Assembly: GCA_028554795.2 (NCBI GenBank)
Contig: CM068827.1
Location: 72,885,809 to 72,949,808, forward strand
DNA length: 64,000 nt
From: Sinohyriopsis cumingii
Taxonomy: Eukaryota; Mollusca; Bivalvia; Unionida; Unionidae
Direction: 5' to 3'
The translations under genes and the position numbers were made by a program. Of the stretch, positions 1 to 16,395 are shown in pieces (position 1 is the stretch's first letter; each line of letters starts with the position of its first letter). Below the pieces are notes generated by a model. It did not search any database. It was not told the origin of the DNA and saw only the letters and a list, made by a program, of their open reading frames with translations.

Positions 1-2333
1 GTAACACAGGATCATCCATATTTACCACGGCGATAACACATATCAGAAAATGCGTTTTTCGGGAGAATAACACGTCTCATAAGGACCCCAAAAAGTCATT
101 TAGGACTTCAAGCGCCCAAACTGGCGCAACAGAAATCATCATCCACAGACCAGTGCGTGTCCTGACACTGCCTTTTTGCATCTTTATCACCAATATTACC
201 AATTATACAGAGACAGAAAACAGTCTACTAACATCCAAACAATCATAATCTAAACTACCACCTTCCATGCTAACAACTTACTGTGACGACATGGCCCTCC
301 ATTCACCTGTTTACAAACTCAAGCTGTTATTTAAGTCTGATTCTCTGAAAACACAAAGCAAAGATGCTGTTGCACAAGATGCTGTATTTGCTTTGATAAA
401 AACAATTCCAAATCATCTAAACAATTATCTTTAGCTCTTGCATCAAGGATCTGACATAATGTTGGAAGGTCATCGTCATTTTAAGCCGCTTTTGATGTTG
501 AATGAGCTATAACACTGTCGAAACGATTGGAACAGAACTATGCCTGTGATCGAGACTTAGCTCTATACCTCAGACAGTCTTGCAAAGCAAAATGGTCTGG
601 CAAAGGTCTACTTTGAGACAGCTACAATGAAAACACAAAGGATCTGTCAATACTTTACATGAACGCGTCGGAATATGCTATAAAACATCCATTTAGCAGT
701 ATCTTTAATCCTGTCAGAGAAAGACTGGAAACACCACGAAACATTCAACGGAGAACATTTAGTACAACTGACGACCCATAGCTTCAAGCACAGAGAAAAC
801 CTCCAAAGTATTCTAAAGCTGAATATAAGACAAAGCATAATGAGACATTAAAAGTGTTATACTAATAAAGGGCATTAATGTCCTGGATAATACAGCGCAA
901 CATGACAATTAATATGCCTATGTGATTGGATTGAATTGACAGGTAACGCAGGATCCTCACCCATTGCATGTTATTTAAGCAGATTCGAAACTCATTCGCC
1001 AACCAGGCTTGGTGTAGTGGCCAAAAGTACGAATTTTTCGCAGACAAATGACAGATAATGTCGTTAAATATTTTTCGAAAAACGTTTCAGCAGCAATGAC
1101 AAATGGATTAAATCAGCCTGACCAAAATTCACTTGTACCAATACATGAATTAGACAAAACCAAGCAATGCTTCGAGGGATAACGTTTTTAAATACTTGCC
1201 ATCCCAAGCAGCCTTTTTGAAATCAGCTATAGGACTGAGGATACTATAGATTAATTGTACAAAGCACTTTTATCGAAGAAGGAAAATATTGGAAACAATA
1301 TCTATTACTTACTGAACTGACCATTGGTGTGAAATATTTTAAAAACATTAACACTTGTATCTGTGCTTTCTATTATTTCTGCACAGATTATCTATGATCC
1401 CTTACATTATTTGAGATCCCATCTGTACAAAAGGTTCACATTCCCATCAAGTGCATGACTCTTGCTTAGGGTATATTTTACCAGCAGTCAGCTTTTGAGT
1501 CAATTGCTTAGAAACAAAAACTCAACAAAGAAGTCTATTATTTTAAAGCTTAGGTTAAATTTAATTAAGATATGTTTGCTGAACACTGCTTCTTCTATTG
1601 CACAAAACGATGTTTCTCGTTCATGCTGACAATTATTTACTATATATTTATAATGCTATGGTGCTGATATTTGTTGTTGCTTTATAAAATTATCTCATGT
1701 GTCTGATTTTTTTTTGATTGCAATTGAAAGAATAACAGTGCTATGGGCCTATTTGTTGCCAGTGAAATTGTTTATCCCATTTAAGTAGCTAAAACCCATT
1801 TGGTTCAAATATGAATTAGGATTCTGATAGCAAAATAATATTATATTTGCTGCTTTTTATTATTTTCATCTTTAAAACTAAATCTGCAACATTTTAAAAA
1901 GCGTTGTCATGACATACATCTAATAATATATTCAAAGAAAATTTTTAATCTAAAGATTAAAAAAATGTCCATAAAGAAGTAATAATTAAAACTAATTGCT
2001 TTTATCATGAATATTAATATACTCTACGCTGTCATTTGTAAAGAAATATGCCTTCCCTACAGTAACGCACAAAAGAAAACGAATCTGATTCGTTCAAATA
2101 TGTGCATTAATTTGTTGTTGTTTTGCAAAGATTATACTTTATTCTGACTTGAGCAATGTGCACATGATCATTTTGCTTTTGCAAAATGAGATATTTCTTT
2201 GCAAATTAAAATCTCCAAATAATTCCTTGGTGCATTTCAGGTCATTGTAAAACATTTTAAACTCTTACACATGGTAAACATATGAAATTGATACAAATAA
2301 AGCACATTTTTGTCAGAATGTATCACATTCTTG
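1..2333. other. No recognised gene
   Basis: AT-rich. Between about 250 and 800 the plus strand shows coding-like stretches in changing frames (for example 291-433 and 545-600 onward) broken by stops, possibly a decayed element. I do not recognise it. The rest shows nothing. Confidence 0.4.
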
Positions 2334-2455
<122 letters not shown>

Positions 2456-3156
2456 TAAGTTTGACAATAGCACTATACAGGACAGGCACATTATATATAA
2501 ATCTATCTTATTGGTAGAGATAATTTTTTCTTAGGGGAAATCAAACATTTATTGTTCGTGCAACAGGGAAAAAGCAGAATAAATTGTGAATATGAAACAA
2601 TTAAGATCATGTTCAGTTTCGTGCTACATCATTTGCATTTTTATTGTAACAAATTAGAGCATAATGAAGTGACATAATTGCTACACCGGAACACAGCAAA
2701 CGATATTAAATCATCACTCTGTCATTTTCCCAACAAATGATGATCACTTAAACTGCAGGTAAGATTCCAATTTTATAGTATCTATTTTACTTCTATGAAA
2801 ATAATGATCTTGGTGACAATGCTGACGATCCTGTTGTTCAACTACCAAACGCTGTAGCATAAAGGAAAGTGGAGTCTGTTATGTCGCATGTGTGCTGTCT
2901 CTTCTGCCTTATTGATACACGGATCAACAGAAGGAAAAACTAAATAAGGGCCCATGTGTCTTCATAGATTGATATATGATTTGTTTGGTCTCGTTCCACT
3001 TAGTAGTAACTATACATATACGTTACAATTGTTACCATGCGATTCAAACGAAATGCAAAGTAAAATCATTATCGGAACATCTTCACCACTGAAATATGTT
3101 CAAAGAATTGCAACATTCACCGTGACTGAACAATTGAAGACGAATACTGAATTTCG

Positions 3157-3388
3157 GAGGTCCTGGGTGACCGAGTGGTCTAATGCTGTCGCCTTTACCG
3201 TTAACTGCCATCTCAACTCTCTCCGCGATGGTTCGAGTCTCTGGCAGGGCCACTGTGGGCATGTGAGAAATCTTGGTGGTACCTACCCGTGGTTTATTAG
3301 TTCTCCCGGGTACTTTCTCCACTAGTTATACTAGCCACCATGTATAGCCAAGCTGAAAAATGGCGTTACACCCAAAACATCAGCAACT
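3157..3388 (+). mobile_element. tRNA-derived SINE, family A, copy 1 (divergent)
   Basis: It has a Pol III A box (GGTGACCGAGTGGTC, 3166-3180) and B box (GGTTCGAGTCT, 3230-3240) with the spacing of a long-variable-arm (Leu/Ser-type) tRNA. A family-specific body and a tail ending 'aacatcagcaac' follow. The body matches the copies at 6.0 and 16.1 kb. Flanked by a possible short AATTTC duplication. Confidence 0.75.
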
Positions 3389-6020
3389 AATTTCCCATGC
3401 ATGCAACCGATATATACATACACGCATATACATTTTTGTCAATACTGAAACAACTATATAACTATAATTCTGAAACAAGCACTCAATTCTATTGCAGAAT
3501 CTTAGATGCAGTGATAATAGATGATTTATGCAAAATCTCCTTTATCTGGTATATCAACAGTTGTCATTTTTATCATGCATCGCTTATATTAACAAATACA
3601 TCTAAGGATAAAAAGCCTTTGATGTTAAACAATGAAAAATTTCATCAACTGTAATTACGTTATTAGGAAAACGAATTGTCCAGCTTCACATCTGGGCCGG
3701 AAAAAGGTTATTGCTCCTAAATACACTTATATATAACCCGGAAAATTACGTTTAACATGTTGAAAGATTCATTACATCTATTGGAGGCTTGCAGTAGTCC
3801 AGTGACTGAACGGTATTTTCGACAGGTGTAGAAATTTAAACACAAAGGGTTGCCTGCCTCTCCGACGTTATCTCCTTTAAATTATATGGATTGTCTCTTA
3901 TAATTTGGATGATATAATTAAACTGTAAATTAATAATATTGAGTAGATCAGATGAAAACAAACAGAAAGTGCAACGAAACTGAAAAATATTTACTCGATT
4001 GCAAATGGTCATTCAGAACTATAAGCAATACTGAATTCATTTGATTGGACTTTTTTTTTACATTCAGCGTAGGTTTTGTCCGCCTATATTTTCTGAGCAA
4101 AATTTCAATGGAAATATTTTGCCAAAGCTCTTTAGATTCATAACGCAGTACAAGATGACATTCCACAGAAAAAAAACATGGTACTTATGGTAGAATGATA
4201 AAAGTGACATACAAATCAATAAAATGGCCTTTATTGGTATAGAGAAAATATAACGAGCAAATGATTACTTGAAATACAAGATTCTTATAATTTTAACTGT
4301 AAAATGAAAATTACGGATTGATTACATGATCTTGATATGTTAAAAGGTGTGTTTTAGAAGTGTAGTCTTTATAAAAAAATGGAGAACAACACATTTTTAA
4401 CATTTAATACGAAGATAAACGTATTTGATTTTGACATTTAGGTCTGCTAAAATTTGGTTCTCAAGGTATAAACGTAGTTTATTTTAGAAACGGACACAGC
4501 TAATGTATCTACAGATAGTTGATTAGTCCAGTTCTAATTCTATATAGATCATCCGGGTCGTAATCTAAATGGAGCTAGTTTTGTCATCTAAAGTAGTAGA
4601 GATATGATGCATACTTATAGTCAGAATCAAATAGACAATCCTAGAAATTTGATCAGTACATCTTAAAGACTAATTTTACGGAAGATAATAACGACAAAAT
4701 GACGGTGGGAGCCACATTTCCGCTGGTTGACTGACGTTTATTTAGGTTTATGAATCTACTTCGACACTAACGTTTTCTCCGTGCAGATTTCAGGGTTTAC
4801 ACATATCTGTCAAAATATGTATCTTCTCGGAGAACAAAAGATTTATAAAACTGTTCGACAATCCTGCGCATACTACAAAATATGAATCTGGTATTTTGTT
4901 CTCAGGTCTGTCGTTTTCTTTATAAAGATGATCACTTTTATACCGAATGAACAATAAACACGTGTCACTTTCCATATGGAAAATGAACTATTTCTTTGCA
5001 AATTAGAATTTGTATTCTTTATAAATATGTGCATATGGTTACATACTTAAATCTAATGTTTACGTTAAACTATAAAGTGACACAAGGAAGATAAAAACTA
5101 GATGCACGACAGATGAGCATACATAATTGTCATTCAAATACACGTATGAGTATTTTTGTGAGAGTAGGCAGAGGGAAGAAATGTATCATTTCTGACCCAG
5201 CCTACTGCGTCATGTTCCATCTTTAATGCCCAAGGGCTATTGGTATTCCAGTAAATTACCTTCAGCCAGTTTCCTCAAGTTTGACGTCAAGGTTTTCAAT
5301 CTGTTGCAGCTCCCAACGGTATTATTTATATTGCCTGATTACAAATTCGACAATATCTTATATGGTATAGGACTCCGTAAACAAGGCAATTAACCGATCC
5401 TAACGGCGTATATATATTTCTCTTTTCTTTTCTTGTAACAATCTATAAATATATGTCACTAATAATGTGAAATGCAATAGGCACGGAACTCCAAGGACGC
5501 AGATGGCTCATGCGTGCTAATTATGTATTTGTAAATAAACATATGCTTGACAGGATCCAATTGTCTACAAAATGTTTTGTGTGCGCAACATCTTGACTGA
5601 TGTCTTATAAGGTAGAAGAGTGATGACAGCATATATAATCATAGGTATTGTGTATCAGACCGACGTGCAGATAATGAAGAAAATTAAAACCTTAGGCAGA
5701 ATTATGACAAGAGACGTATGAAAATTGTCATTTGCGGCCAAACAAACTCTAAGAACGAACTTTGTTTTCTTTGAGTTTTACGAGACGCTAAGAATTTTGC
5801 TCCAGCGGTGGATACATCGGGGAAAGAATGTGTCGTAGCTTAGGTATAGAGAATTGTATCATATTGTCAATGATTGAAACGCATAGCGTCTATAACATTA
5901 GATCAACTATTTTCTTGATAAACGTTGCAAAACCAGTGAGGAATAATTTAGTCTGTTCCTAATTTTATGATAATGGCTCGCAATGGTACTACATTAAGTG
6001 CAAGACCGTTTAAGTAACTT
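3389..6020. other. Featureless AT-rich DNA
   Basis: Only short chance open frames; no repeat, RNA or conserved motif seen. Confidence 0.5.
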
Positions 6021-6030
6021 ATTTCATATA

Positions 6031-6292
6031 TTGGGGCCTCGAGTGGCCGAGTGGTCTAAAGCGCTCTCCGTTACGGATCACTGCCATCTCACCTCTGTGT
6101 GCGTGGGTTCGAGTGTCGGATTCGGCTAATGTGGGGATGTGAGAAAGCTTGCCAGTAGCTTCTCGTGGGTCGGTGGTTCTTTCCGGGATTTTCCCGGGTT
6201 CTTCCTCCACCATTAATACTGGCCTCCATGCATAGCCTTTAGTGTGCTGAAAAATGGTCTTAAAACCTATAATAACAACAACAACAACAACA
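6031..6292 (+). mobile_element. tRNA-derived SINE, family A, copy 2 (with target-site duplication)
   Basis: A box GTGGCCGAGTGGTCTAA, B box GGTTCGAGTGT (6106-6116), body with a CCGGG-ATTTT-CCCGG hairpin near 6181-6200, and an (AAC)n tail. Flanking direct repeats ATTTCATATA (6021-6030) and ATTTCATTTA (6293-6302) differ at one base and mark the insertion. Confidence 0.85.
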
Positions 6293-6899
6293 ATTTCATT
6301 TATTTTTCAGTTACGAAAATATTGTACTGAGCAATATTATAAATTAAAATGAATAAATCCACATTCAGCTTCTTAGAAAGTTAGATTTGATCGCATATTA
6401 TGGACGTTTCACGCTTGATTTTTCTATTGATTAATTTGTACAAGACAAATATGTTATAACTCTAAAACTTTAACTAAGATATTCTTAAACTGGGATTTCG
6501 TTCAAATGTTGCCTCAGTCTTAATGAATAATCATAGCTGTAATACTAACACAGGTTAATATTCCAAGCAATTGTATCACATGTTTATAAATTCAAAGGAG
6601 TTGATCTATTCTTTAATCCGGGTGATGGAGTGGTAACTAAATGAGAGGTACAGAGGAATATATACAATTTAGGTATAGATAAGAATTCATCCTGCCTTAG
6701 TGTTCGTTTGTTTGACGTTTGACATTCTTGGAGACCAGTGTACTTTTCCTATATAAATGTACTAGGTATCATTACTTTTATCTCCAAAGGAGTAATTTTA
6801 AGTATTGTTGCAAGTGGAATTTTGAATGACTATCAAAAATCTCCGATTAGAAGTGGTATGTGTTGTGGATCTCTTATCTACATGCGTTCAATGTAGAAA

Positions 6900-8585
6900 T
6901 GAGTGAAGGAATTCTCTTCCATACTAAAGCTCTCTATATAGGAAGAGATTATGTTAACCCCTAATTCATTCTAACATCTAGTCCATTCAAACATGAATTG
7001 TTTCTTGTCATGAAACCATCACATACCTCATACCATAAACGAAAATTTGGTACAAGTCCACCTTAGCGATTTCGAAGAGGTAATAATGAATTCCTATGCA
7101 ACACCAAGCACCTCCTCTTCCTCTCCTATACCATTAGAGTCAAGACTGGAAAGGAGAGACTTTATGTAGCCCCTGAAGACTTTTCTCACATTCAGTCTAC
7201 TGAAAGTGTGACTTCCAAGAAAGGTAGGACTGTGCATTTTCAGTTATGTAAATGTATACAGTTTTACGTCTTAAGGCAAATAAGAAAAAATTAGCTGCAT
7301 TTATGATAGACTTGTTGCTTTCTATATCAAGTTTGTTTATGACTTTTGATTACCCACGACAGTTTGAAATCTTATATTTAGATCGAATTTTGTACAACTG
7401 CAGAATGAATCTCTTCCAAGATATTGAAAATATTCCACACGTGAACATTCCAAATATGCGTTTGTGATAACTGATGGAAAATCTAGTCTTCGTTTAAAAC
7501 ACCTTCAGTCTCCTTTAGGCTACAGACGATGCGAAGTTTGTCTGGTGGATCAACTTGCCACAAGTAAATGAAGTATTGTCAAAATTAATCATAGTCAAGT
7601 TCAATTGTGTTTACCCCGAGCAATTGTGTTGGTCGAGCTCACTCATAGGAAACTAATCCAAAAAATTGGAGCAGATTGTACATTAGAAATTACGCAATCC
7701 CAAATAGAGGATAGAAGCAGAAAACCTTTTGGAACAAACATATTTCAAAAGAGGTCGTGTGTAGACCCCATTAAATACACACAGTTTAAGATGTTTAAAT
7801 CTGTGATATATATAACTTTATCCTCAGTTCCTTCACTGAGATTTGGTGGATTGGGAAAACCATTTTCAAGATAAACGGCCAGTTTACTCACTTTCACATA
7901 CGAAAGGAAATCATGTAGTCGTGCTTCCTCATTTGCCTGAAGACCACTACGATGAAGAAGTACGTACAGTGTACAAAATCGTAAGCGGGAAGCTTTCCAC
8001 ACCTGGAACCGAGTTCGCTCTTCAGACTCTTCTAATTCCCGCAGAGAAATGTAGAAATATTGTCGGTAGACTGTTGGGATTTTACGACGTTGTTGTGGAA
8101 ACATTTCGAAAGCTATTTATCGAGCATGGTGTTATCGAACCTTAGAATGACGATTTCGCCATTTCCAAAGTTTGTAAATTTTGCACCGAAAGATGTTCAT
8201 GCCCGAGAACAAACTATCCATCATACCATCACTATTCTATCAATCCGTTGGCCGTCGATATTCAGCGTTGGATGCATTTCTCATGTAAAGTTCAAGTTAA
8301 GTGGTTGTAAAATAAACGATGGAGAAACAAAGTTTAAATTATATCCCCTCTCTAATTGTGATTTGAAAATACGACATCTTGTACAAATGGCAGGGATGTT
8401 TATATTATTTACATCCCGCTTGATAACTGAAAAGTCCTTTATCAGGACCGATCGTGGAAGATTTGTCAACAAATTCAAAATTTGGAAATTAAAGGAGACC
8501 AATGTGCGACTACGGTCAACGTTTGAAAACATCAAAGACTTCCACGCATTGTCGAAGATTACGATGCGGTGAGCATACAACCTTA
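6900..8585 (+). other. Unrecognised stretch 5' of the polymerase remnant, possibly same element
   Basis: It contains overlapping medium open frames (plus 7605-7874, 7843-8145 and 8060-8572; minus 7745-8104), none of which I recognise. By analogy with the second remnant, the polymerase N-terminal and exonuclease regions should lie here, but I could not find their motifs, so the identity is only positional. Confidence 0.25.
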
Positions 8586-8589
8586 GAAT

Positions 8590-9339
8590 CCTGGTGTCAG
8601 TTTGTTTGGAAATGGTACCAATGTCACACTCTTGTTGTGCGAAGAAAACAAAAAAGCAAGAAGAAGAAAGACATTTTTCAATTTGACTTCGTTGTACCAG
8701 TTTAAGTAAATATGCACTATTTCTGAGCGGTTACTCAGAACCTTTGGTAGCACTTATTGTCATAAAAACACTTGCCGTCCGAATGTTTCATCATATGCAA
8801 AGTTCTTCTATCGACAAATTTGTACCATCCTGTATTGCCTCATCATTATAATAGAAAACGGATGCTCCCCTTATGTTGTACGTATTCTTGAAAGGTGTAA
8901 TCAACTCTCACCTTGTCCCCATGCTAGTCATAAACGTGCCTTTACAAGCATTTCGTCTAAGAGTTTCTTAAATTGTACAAGAAGCGAGTGGATATTGAAG
9001 AAGAAAACCAATTCAAAACAATGGTACTGATTCATAAAAGACAACTAGTTATAACATGAACAATAAAGCAAAGAACAATTAGCGTTTGTTAAGTGTAAAT
9101 CATATGAGACAATGTGACCTTGGTGAACTACGGAAAGGTCATAGATTTGTTCCACTTGTCGAGTAAAGCAGTGGTTTGTTTCTTGCTTATGCGACATTCA
9201 AAGGCTGTTTAAAATTGAATTCAGTGTTGGAACCTTTAGGAGAGATTGTCCTTTTCATTGACACGGACAGCTGTATGTACTTTGATCGAGATGGATGCTA
9301 TCACTATCACATCGAAGAGACAATATTAAAAAGACTATT

Positions 9340-9340
<1 letters not shown>
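8590..9340 (+). pseudogene. Decayed family-B DNA polymerase, C-terminal half (Polinton/virus-like element)
   Basis: Successive plus-strand frames keep the order of a protein-primed-type family-B polymerase. A FGNGTN block (about 8606) stands where GGRTN is expected, and TSLY follows at about 8685 (motif A region). HPVLP then PLC is at 8868-8876, QEASGY at 8978-8995, and IDTDS at 9257-9271, which is motif C with both catalytic aspartates. Many stops and frameshifts separate the blocks. Such polymerases replicate Polinton/Maverick elements and related double-stranded DNA virus-like elements. Sequence to about 9.8 kb may be the C-terminal tail. No integrase, ATPase or terminal repeats were identified. 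Confidence 0.65.
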
Positions 9341-11552
<2,212 letters not shown>

Positions 11553-11649
11553 GGAAAGGAGTAGATTTCTAATGCACTAGTACTTTCAATTAAATTACAT
11601 TACCATTCCCAAGGGTTTGCAATGCCAATTCATCAAATCGGCAGACAGG

Positions 11650-12235
11650 CTTGGACACTAAATAAAGACTCAGACGAATCGAATGTTGAGAGAAAACATT
11701 GGTTTCTAGTTATTAGCAGCATGGCAGAAGAGATCATCAGCCAGTGTTTCGAGTGCCAGTGAAGACCAAAATACATCAAGAGAATTCAAGAAAACCACGT
11801 TGGATAAAGGACGAACCATTGGACACTGTAGCAATATATTATGGAGGACATTATCCTACATTCAGTTTGTAATATACAAGAGAGCAACATATCCCGACGG
11901 GTAATCATCCGCACAACAAATGTGTTTAAGGAACTTTAATTGATGTAAACGAAAAACAAGATAAAAAGAGATCTTCGCCACATATGGTACTCCAAGACAA
12001 CTGGAAAGCGACAATGGACTACCATTTAACTCAAAAGACATCCCAGAATATGCCAGAGAAAATGAGTTTATACATAATGCCATCTGTGTACTACATCCAT
12101 GATTTAATGGAAAGATAGGAAATTTAAGAAATTTAGCAAGACAATCAGGTAGAAGATAGAAACAGCTCAATACATGTACAGAAAATGTTCACAGGTTACA
12201 GATCTACACCACAACCTTGAAGATGACTTGAACGA
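11650..12235 (+). pseudogene. Decayed Ty3/Gypsy (LTR retrotransposon) integrase
   Basis: The plus-strand frames show REKHWF, then CFEC (11742-11760, the cysteine pair of the HHCC zinc domain), LDTVAIYYGG (first catalytic Asp of the DDE core), LESDNGLPFNS (S-D-N-G at 12007-12018, second Asp), AREN-FIHN, then LHP-x-FNGK and a YRSTPQP block. The residue that should be the third catalytic acid after the NG pair is not Glu, and there are several stops and frameshifts. Weak chromodomain-side similarity may run to about 12.4 kb. No LTRs were recognised. Confidence 0.7.
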
Positions 12236-13417
12236 TACGCAGACATAATAATTAAACAAATTTGAACTAAAATTGATTACCAAATCCAAGACAACAACTA
12301 GAAATTTACCCCAACAATATTAAAGGAAGGACAGAAAATGCAAAGAAAACAATAAAAAAGAATGGAAACAGAAAAGATAGAAATCTCACAGCCATATACT
12401 CACTATGTCCTATTAAAACAGACTTAAGAGAATGGGCTACTGAATCTGTACTTACATTCTATATTATATTACACATATAAATAATGGATCTAAAGTCATA
12501 TCCAGAATAATTACGATTGCATTGGAGGTGTTTTTGAAGTCCCTTGACATTTTAAAATGCAGTTAAATCAAGAGGAAGAGCAACAGAAGACACATAAGAC
12601 AGTGACTGATACAAATAGAGATCACTTTCAATAGCTAGTCCTGAGATCGATCCTAAAGGGAACAGACCAATAATCTTGGACGGAGCAAACATAACTGCAA
12701 TGTAGAAAACATAAGGAATCACCTGTATATCACAGCGAACCGTTGCAAACCGCAGTACATGAGAAATTCTATTGAATACACATTATAATTTTAAATCCTT
12801 CCTGTGAAAACAGGTAGTGAATTATTATGACTTAAAGATGACTGAATTGATTAAATAGTTTAATCAGCAAAAATATCATTAAATCAAATCAAAATTAGAC
12901 AAATATCGATTTTACAGGTACTTTAGGCAGTGCAGAACATTTTCACGTCCGAGTATTAAAAGGATAAAACAAGTGACCACTTATTTATATTGAGAAGAAA
13001 TGAAAATCCAGATTCCATAGAATATTGGCAAGGCTATTATTGAGTTCCCCATGGTTCGTAATGTATAATTATAAATTATTTCAGTAGCTTTAAATACTGC
13101 AACAGGACTGAAACCGAATGGTTCATGCATGCATTATATATAATGAAAAAGTATGATTCATAGACTCATATGATAATGCATCGCTGCCACACTGCAGGTA
13201 ATCCCCTCACCATTTCGCTTTTTCCAGCCCATCCATCCATCCATCATTCTATAAATAAACCAATCTGGTCATAATAAATGAACTAAATGCAGAGAGGAAA
13301 TCCAAAAATACAAGCTACCGAATTAGATTTACGTCAAAATAAAACGCTTAGAGATCAGTTGTAACAGACCAACACTTTTCTAGGGTTTTAAATCCGAGGA
13401 ATGACAAATAAAGATAG

Positions 13418-13477
<60 letters not shown>

Positions 13478-15512
13478 GACTTGAATATTATTAACACTTA
13501 CCCCATGGCTGCAGCAAGTCGTAAGTGAATAGACACTCCTTAACAAGATCCAAGCGACCACTGTGTCTCATAAGACAATAAGTCTCATTTAAATGCAGAA
13601 AAAATATACACGGTGACATGTATGTAATGAATAATCAGCAAAAGTAACAAGACAATAAAATGAACTACCCTAGGTAACGCTATTTGCGTCTAAGAAACCA
13701 ATTACCCAATTTTGTTCCAAGGCATTACTAAATTATTTTCTGGCCTTATTCCGTGACAAATACTGTCGATTTTATTTACAAAACTTCTAAAATTTGTCAA
13801 ATAATCGAGTTGATATATCTCTTAAAGAAAAGAGGTATTTAATATTTGAGTCGTCAACAAATAGGTTTTCATCAGCACTATTTGTCTGTTTACTCGATCC
13901 CAAAAAAGGATATTAAATATAGGAGCAGCCTGCTGAAGAAAACGGACAGTAGTAGCTAATTATCCCTTGACTGATAGTTACATTGCTTTTTGGTACACCT
14001 TGAAGCTCGCGTTTTCTCATGGCAGGCTTTAAATATTTAAAAGAATATGTCTGAGCAACGATTTTTGCTGTACAGCTTCTACGATCGAACCAAACAGCAC
14101 AAAGAAGAAAGATCTGATTAGGGATGAAAATGAAACGAATACCATACTAGAATAATATTTTCCAAAGCAGTGTTTTTGCGAACACATACAATGCGAAGAG
14201 ACGGATATCAAACACTGTCAGAATATTATAGGCTTTGAATTAATTTAATTATGATGTTAGGTATAATGTAAACCTTAATATCTCAATGAAGACTAAGTTA
14301 TTGTGGGATTCTGAAAACTGATTTATACCGACAGAATTTAAACGAGATCACTAGATAACCTAAAGTGGTTCAAGCTTCAGCCAACAGAGAATACAATTTA
14401 TAGAATATAATTTTTGTCCGAGACTGTAGATGCTGAACCTTTTGGGTACTTAATTATTATATATAAGATATGCAACATAACATAGAGTAATACAATTTGT
14501 GACCTTGCAAATGCAAGAAGATGGAGTATATGTGTATGTAGGTGTGTGCCAACAAATAGTTATGCTTAAAACTGTGAAAATAAGTTGCAGAAAAATCGTA
14601 GGAAGTTAAAGTCTTTCATGAGGTGTACAATTACGTACAACAAAAATAAAAATTAAATAAATGAAAACAACACAAACGTTAAGCTGTTAAACTTCTATAA
14701 AATGTATATAACATAACAGATGAAGTTGACGTAAATAAGATTCGCATAATACGCCTAAAAGTATTTCTACGAATAAAATTCCTTTACGAAATCCAACATT
14801 TTCTCGTGCGGCACATCCTGTTAATTTTGTCAATTCAGTTCACGTTAAGGTTAATCATTCAGGACGCACTAATTAGTCAGATATATGTTCAAGATATTTG
14901 AAATAAGTATGTGGAGTAGTAGATTCAGTGACTACAAGATATCTTCGATTACCTTATTTGCCATTGCAATATCTTTTATGACCTTTAAACAGCCAACATT
15001 ACTTAATACTTTCAGATTTATCGGATTAAATTTTTGCAAGACTTTCAATGTGGGTGGGGAATCCGACAAGATGATGTAATTTGCTTTTGATAGGTTGTAA
15101 CTAAGTTCAGAGCTTTTAGCATGACTGTAATTTCCGCTCTGTTCGGTAACATGCTAGATGGTACCGTAAGATTTGCAATGGCAGCTCCAATTTTTTCTCC
15201 ATCTTTCAAATCGTCTGTAAAAAGTGACGCATAACTACAAGAGGAGGCTTTCTGTATAAGACCTACTCTACAATACTTGGGTTATATGTCGAGTTGATAG
15301 TTTTTCTTGCTGACGGAAGTACGTGCATACGTATGATAACAAGTACGGACACAATTTAACTTCAGTCAGATAATTAAATAAACGATCAACCTATTTTTTA
15401 AAAGGACATGGACAGAAATCATTAATCAGTGTAAGGTATTTTTGTGCTTTAGACTTTTCAAGGTGAGTAACATTAAAGCTGAAGAAGTGAAAAGAACTTT
15501 TTAATGTTCGCG
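12236..15512. other. No gene recognised
   Basis: Contains the CA repeat at 13.4 kb and a short (CATC)n at 13226-13246. Otherwise AT-rich with short chance frames. Confidence 0.5.
13424..13474. repeat. (CA)n microsatellite
   Basis: About 25 uninterrupted CA units. Confidence 0.95.
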
Positions 15513-15757
15513 ATACATACATACATACATACATACCTACATACATACATACATACATACATACATACATACATGCATACATGCATACATACATACAAGC
15601 ATACATACATCCATACATACATACATACATACATACATACATACATACATACATACATACATACATACAAGCATATATACATACATACATGCATGCATAC
15701 ACACATACATACATACATACATGCATGCATACACACATACATACATACATACATACA

Positions 15758-15788
<31 letters not shown>

Positions 15789-16000
15789 GCATACATACAT
15801 ACATACATACATACATACATACATGCATGCATGCATGCATGCATACATACATACATACAAGCATACATACATACATACATACATACATACATACATACAT
15901 ACATACATACATAGACACATACATATATACATTCATACATACATACATACATGCATACATACATACAAGATTCGTGCATGCATACATGCATGCATCCATA
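15513..16000. repeat. (ATAC)n microsatellite, about 490 bp
   Basis: ATAC units with ATGC, AAGC and ACAC variants. Because 4 and 3 share no factor, every frame reads a 4-residue cycle (Tyr-Ile-His-Thr or Cys-Met-Tyr-Val), which produces long but meaningless open frames. Confidence 0.95.
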
Positions 16001-16133
16001 TAATGTTATGAATATTTGATTTAATTTATATTTGATTTAATTTAATTAACAGTAAGTCTTAATATTTTCAAAATTTTAATACTCGTTAAGTAATGCAATT
16101 TTGTTTACTGGAATTTTATACTTTTCAGAAAGA

Positions 16134-16395
16134 GGGTCCCGAGTGGCCGAGTAGTCTAGAGCGCTCTCCGTTACGGATCACTGCCATTTCATCTCTGTCG
16201 GCGTGGGTTCGAGTCTCGGATTCGACTAATATGGGTACGTGAGAAATTTTGCCAGTAGCTTCTCGTGGGTCGATGGTTCTTACCGGGGTTTTCCCGGGTT
16301 CTTCCTCCACCATTATTACTGGCCACCATCTATAGCCTATCGTGTGCTGAAAAATGCTGCTAAAACCTAAAATGACAACAACTACAACAACAACA
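16134..16395 (+). mobile_element. tRNA-derived SINE, family A, copy 3
   Basis: Closely matches copy 2 over its whole length, with the same A and B boxes, the same hairpin body ('gggttttcccggg' near 16285) and an AAC-rich tail. Antisense open frames here and in copy 2 (GKIPERTTDPREAT-like) are shared only because the SINE is shared. Confidence 0.85.

Noticed and set aside
250..850. Coding-like words in shifting plus frames
   Set aside because: Too many stops and no recognised domain; kept only as a note.
6035..6125. Leu/Ser tRNA gene
   Set aside because: Head of a SINE repeated at 3.2 and 16.1 kb with a target-site duplication.
6019..6213. Minus-strand ORF resembling one at 16125-16436
   Set aside because: The resemblance is due to the shared antisense strand of the SINE.
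7745..8104. 119-codon minus-strand ORF
   Set aside because: No recognisable family; overlaps plus-strand frames in a decayed element region.
15391..16011. Long open frames on both strands (up to 202 codons) of Cys-Met-Tyr-Val or Tyr-Ile-His-Thr
   Set aside because: Translations of the (ATAC)n repeat; open by period arithmetic.
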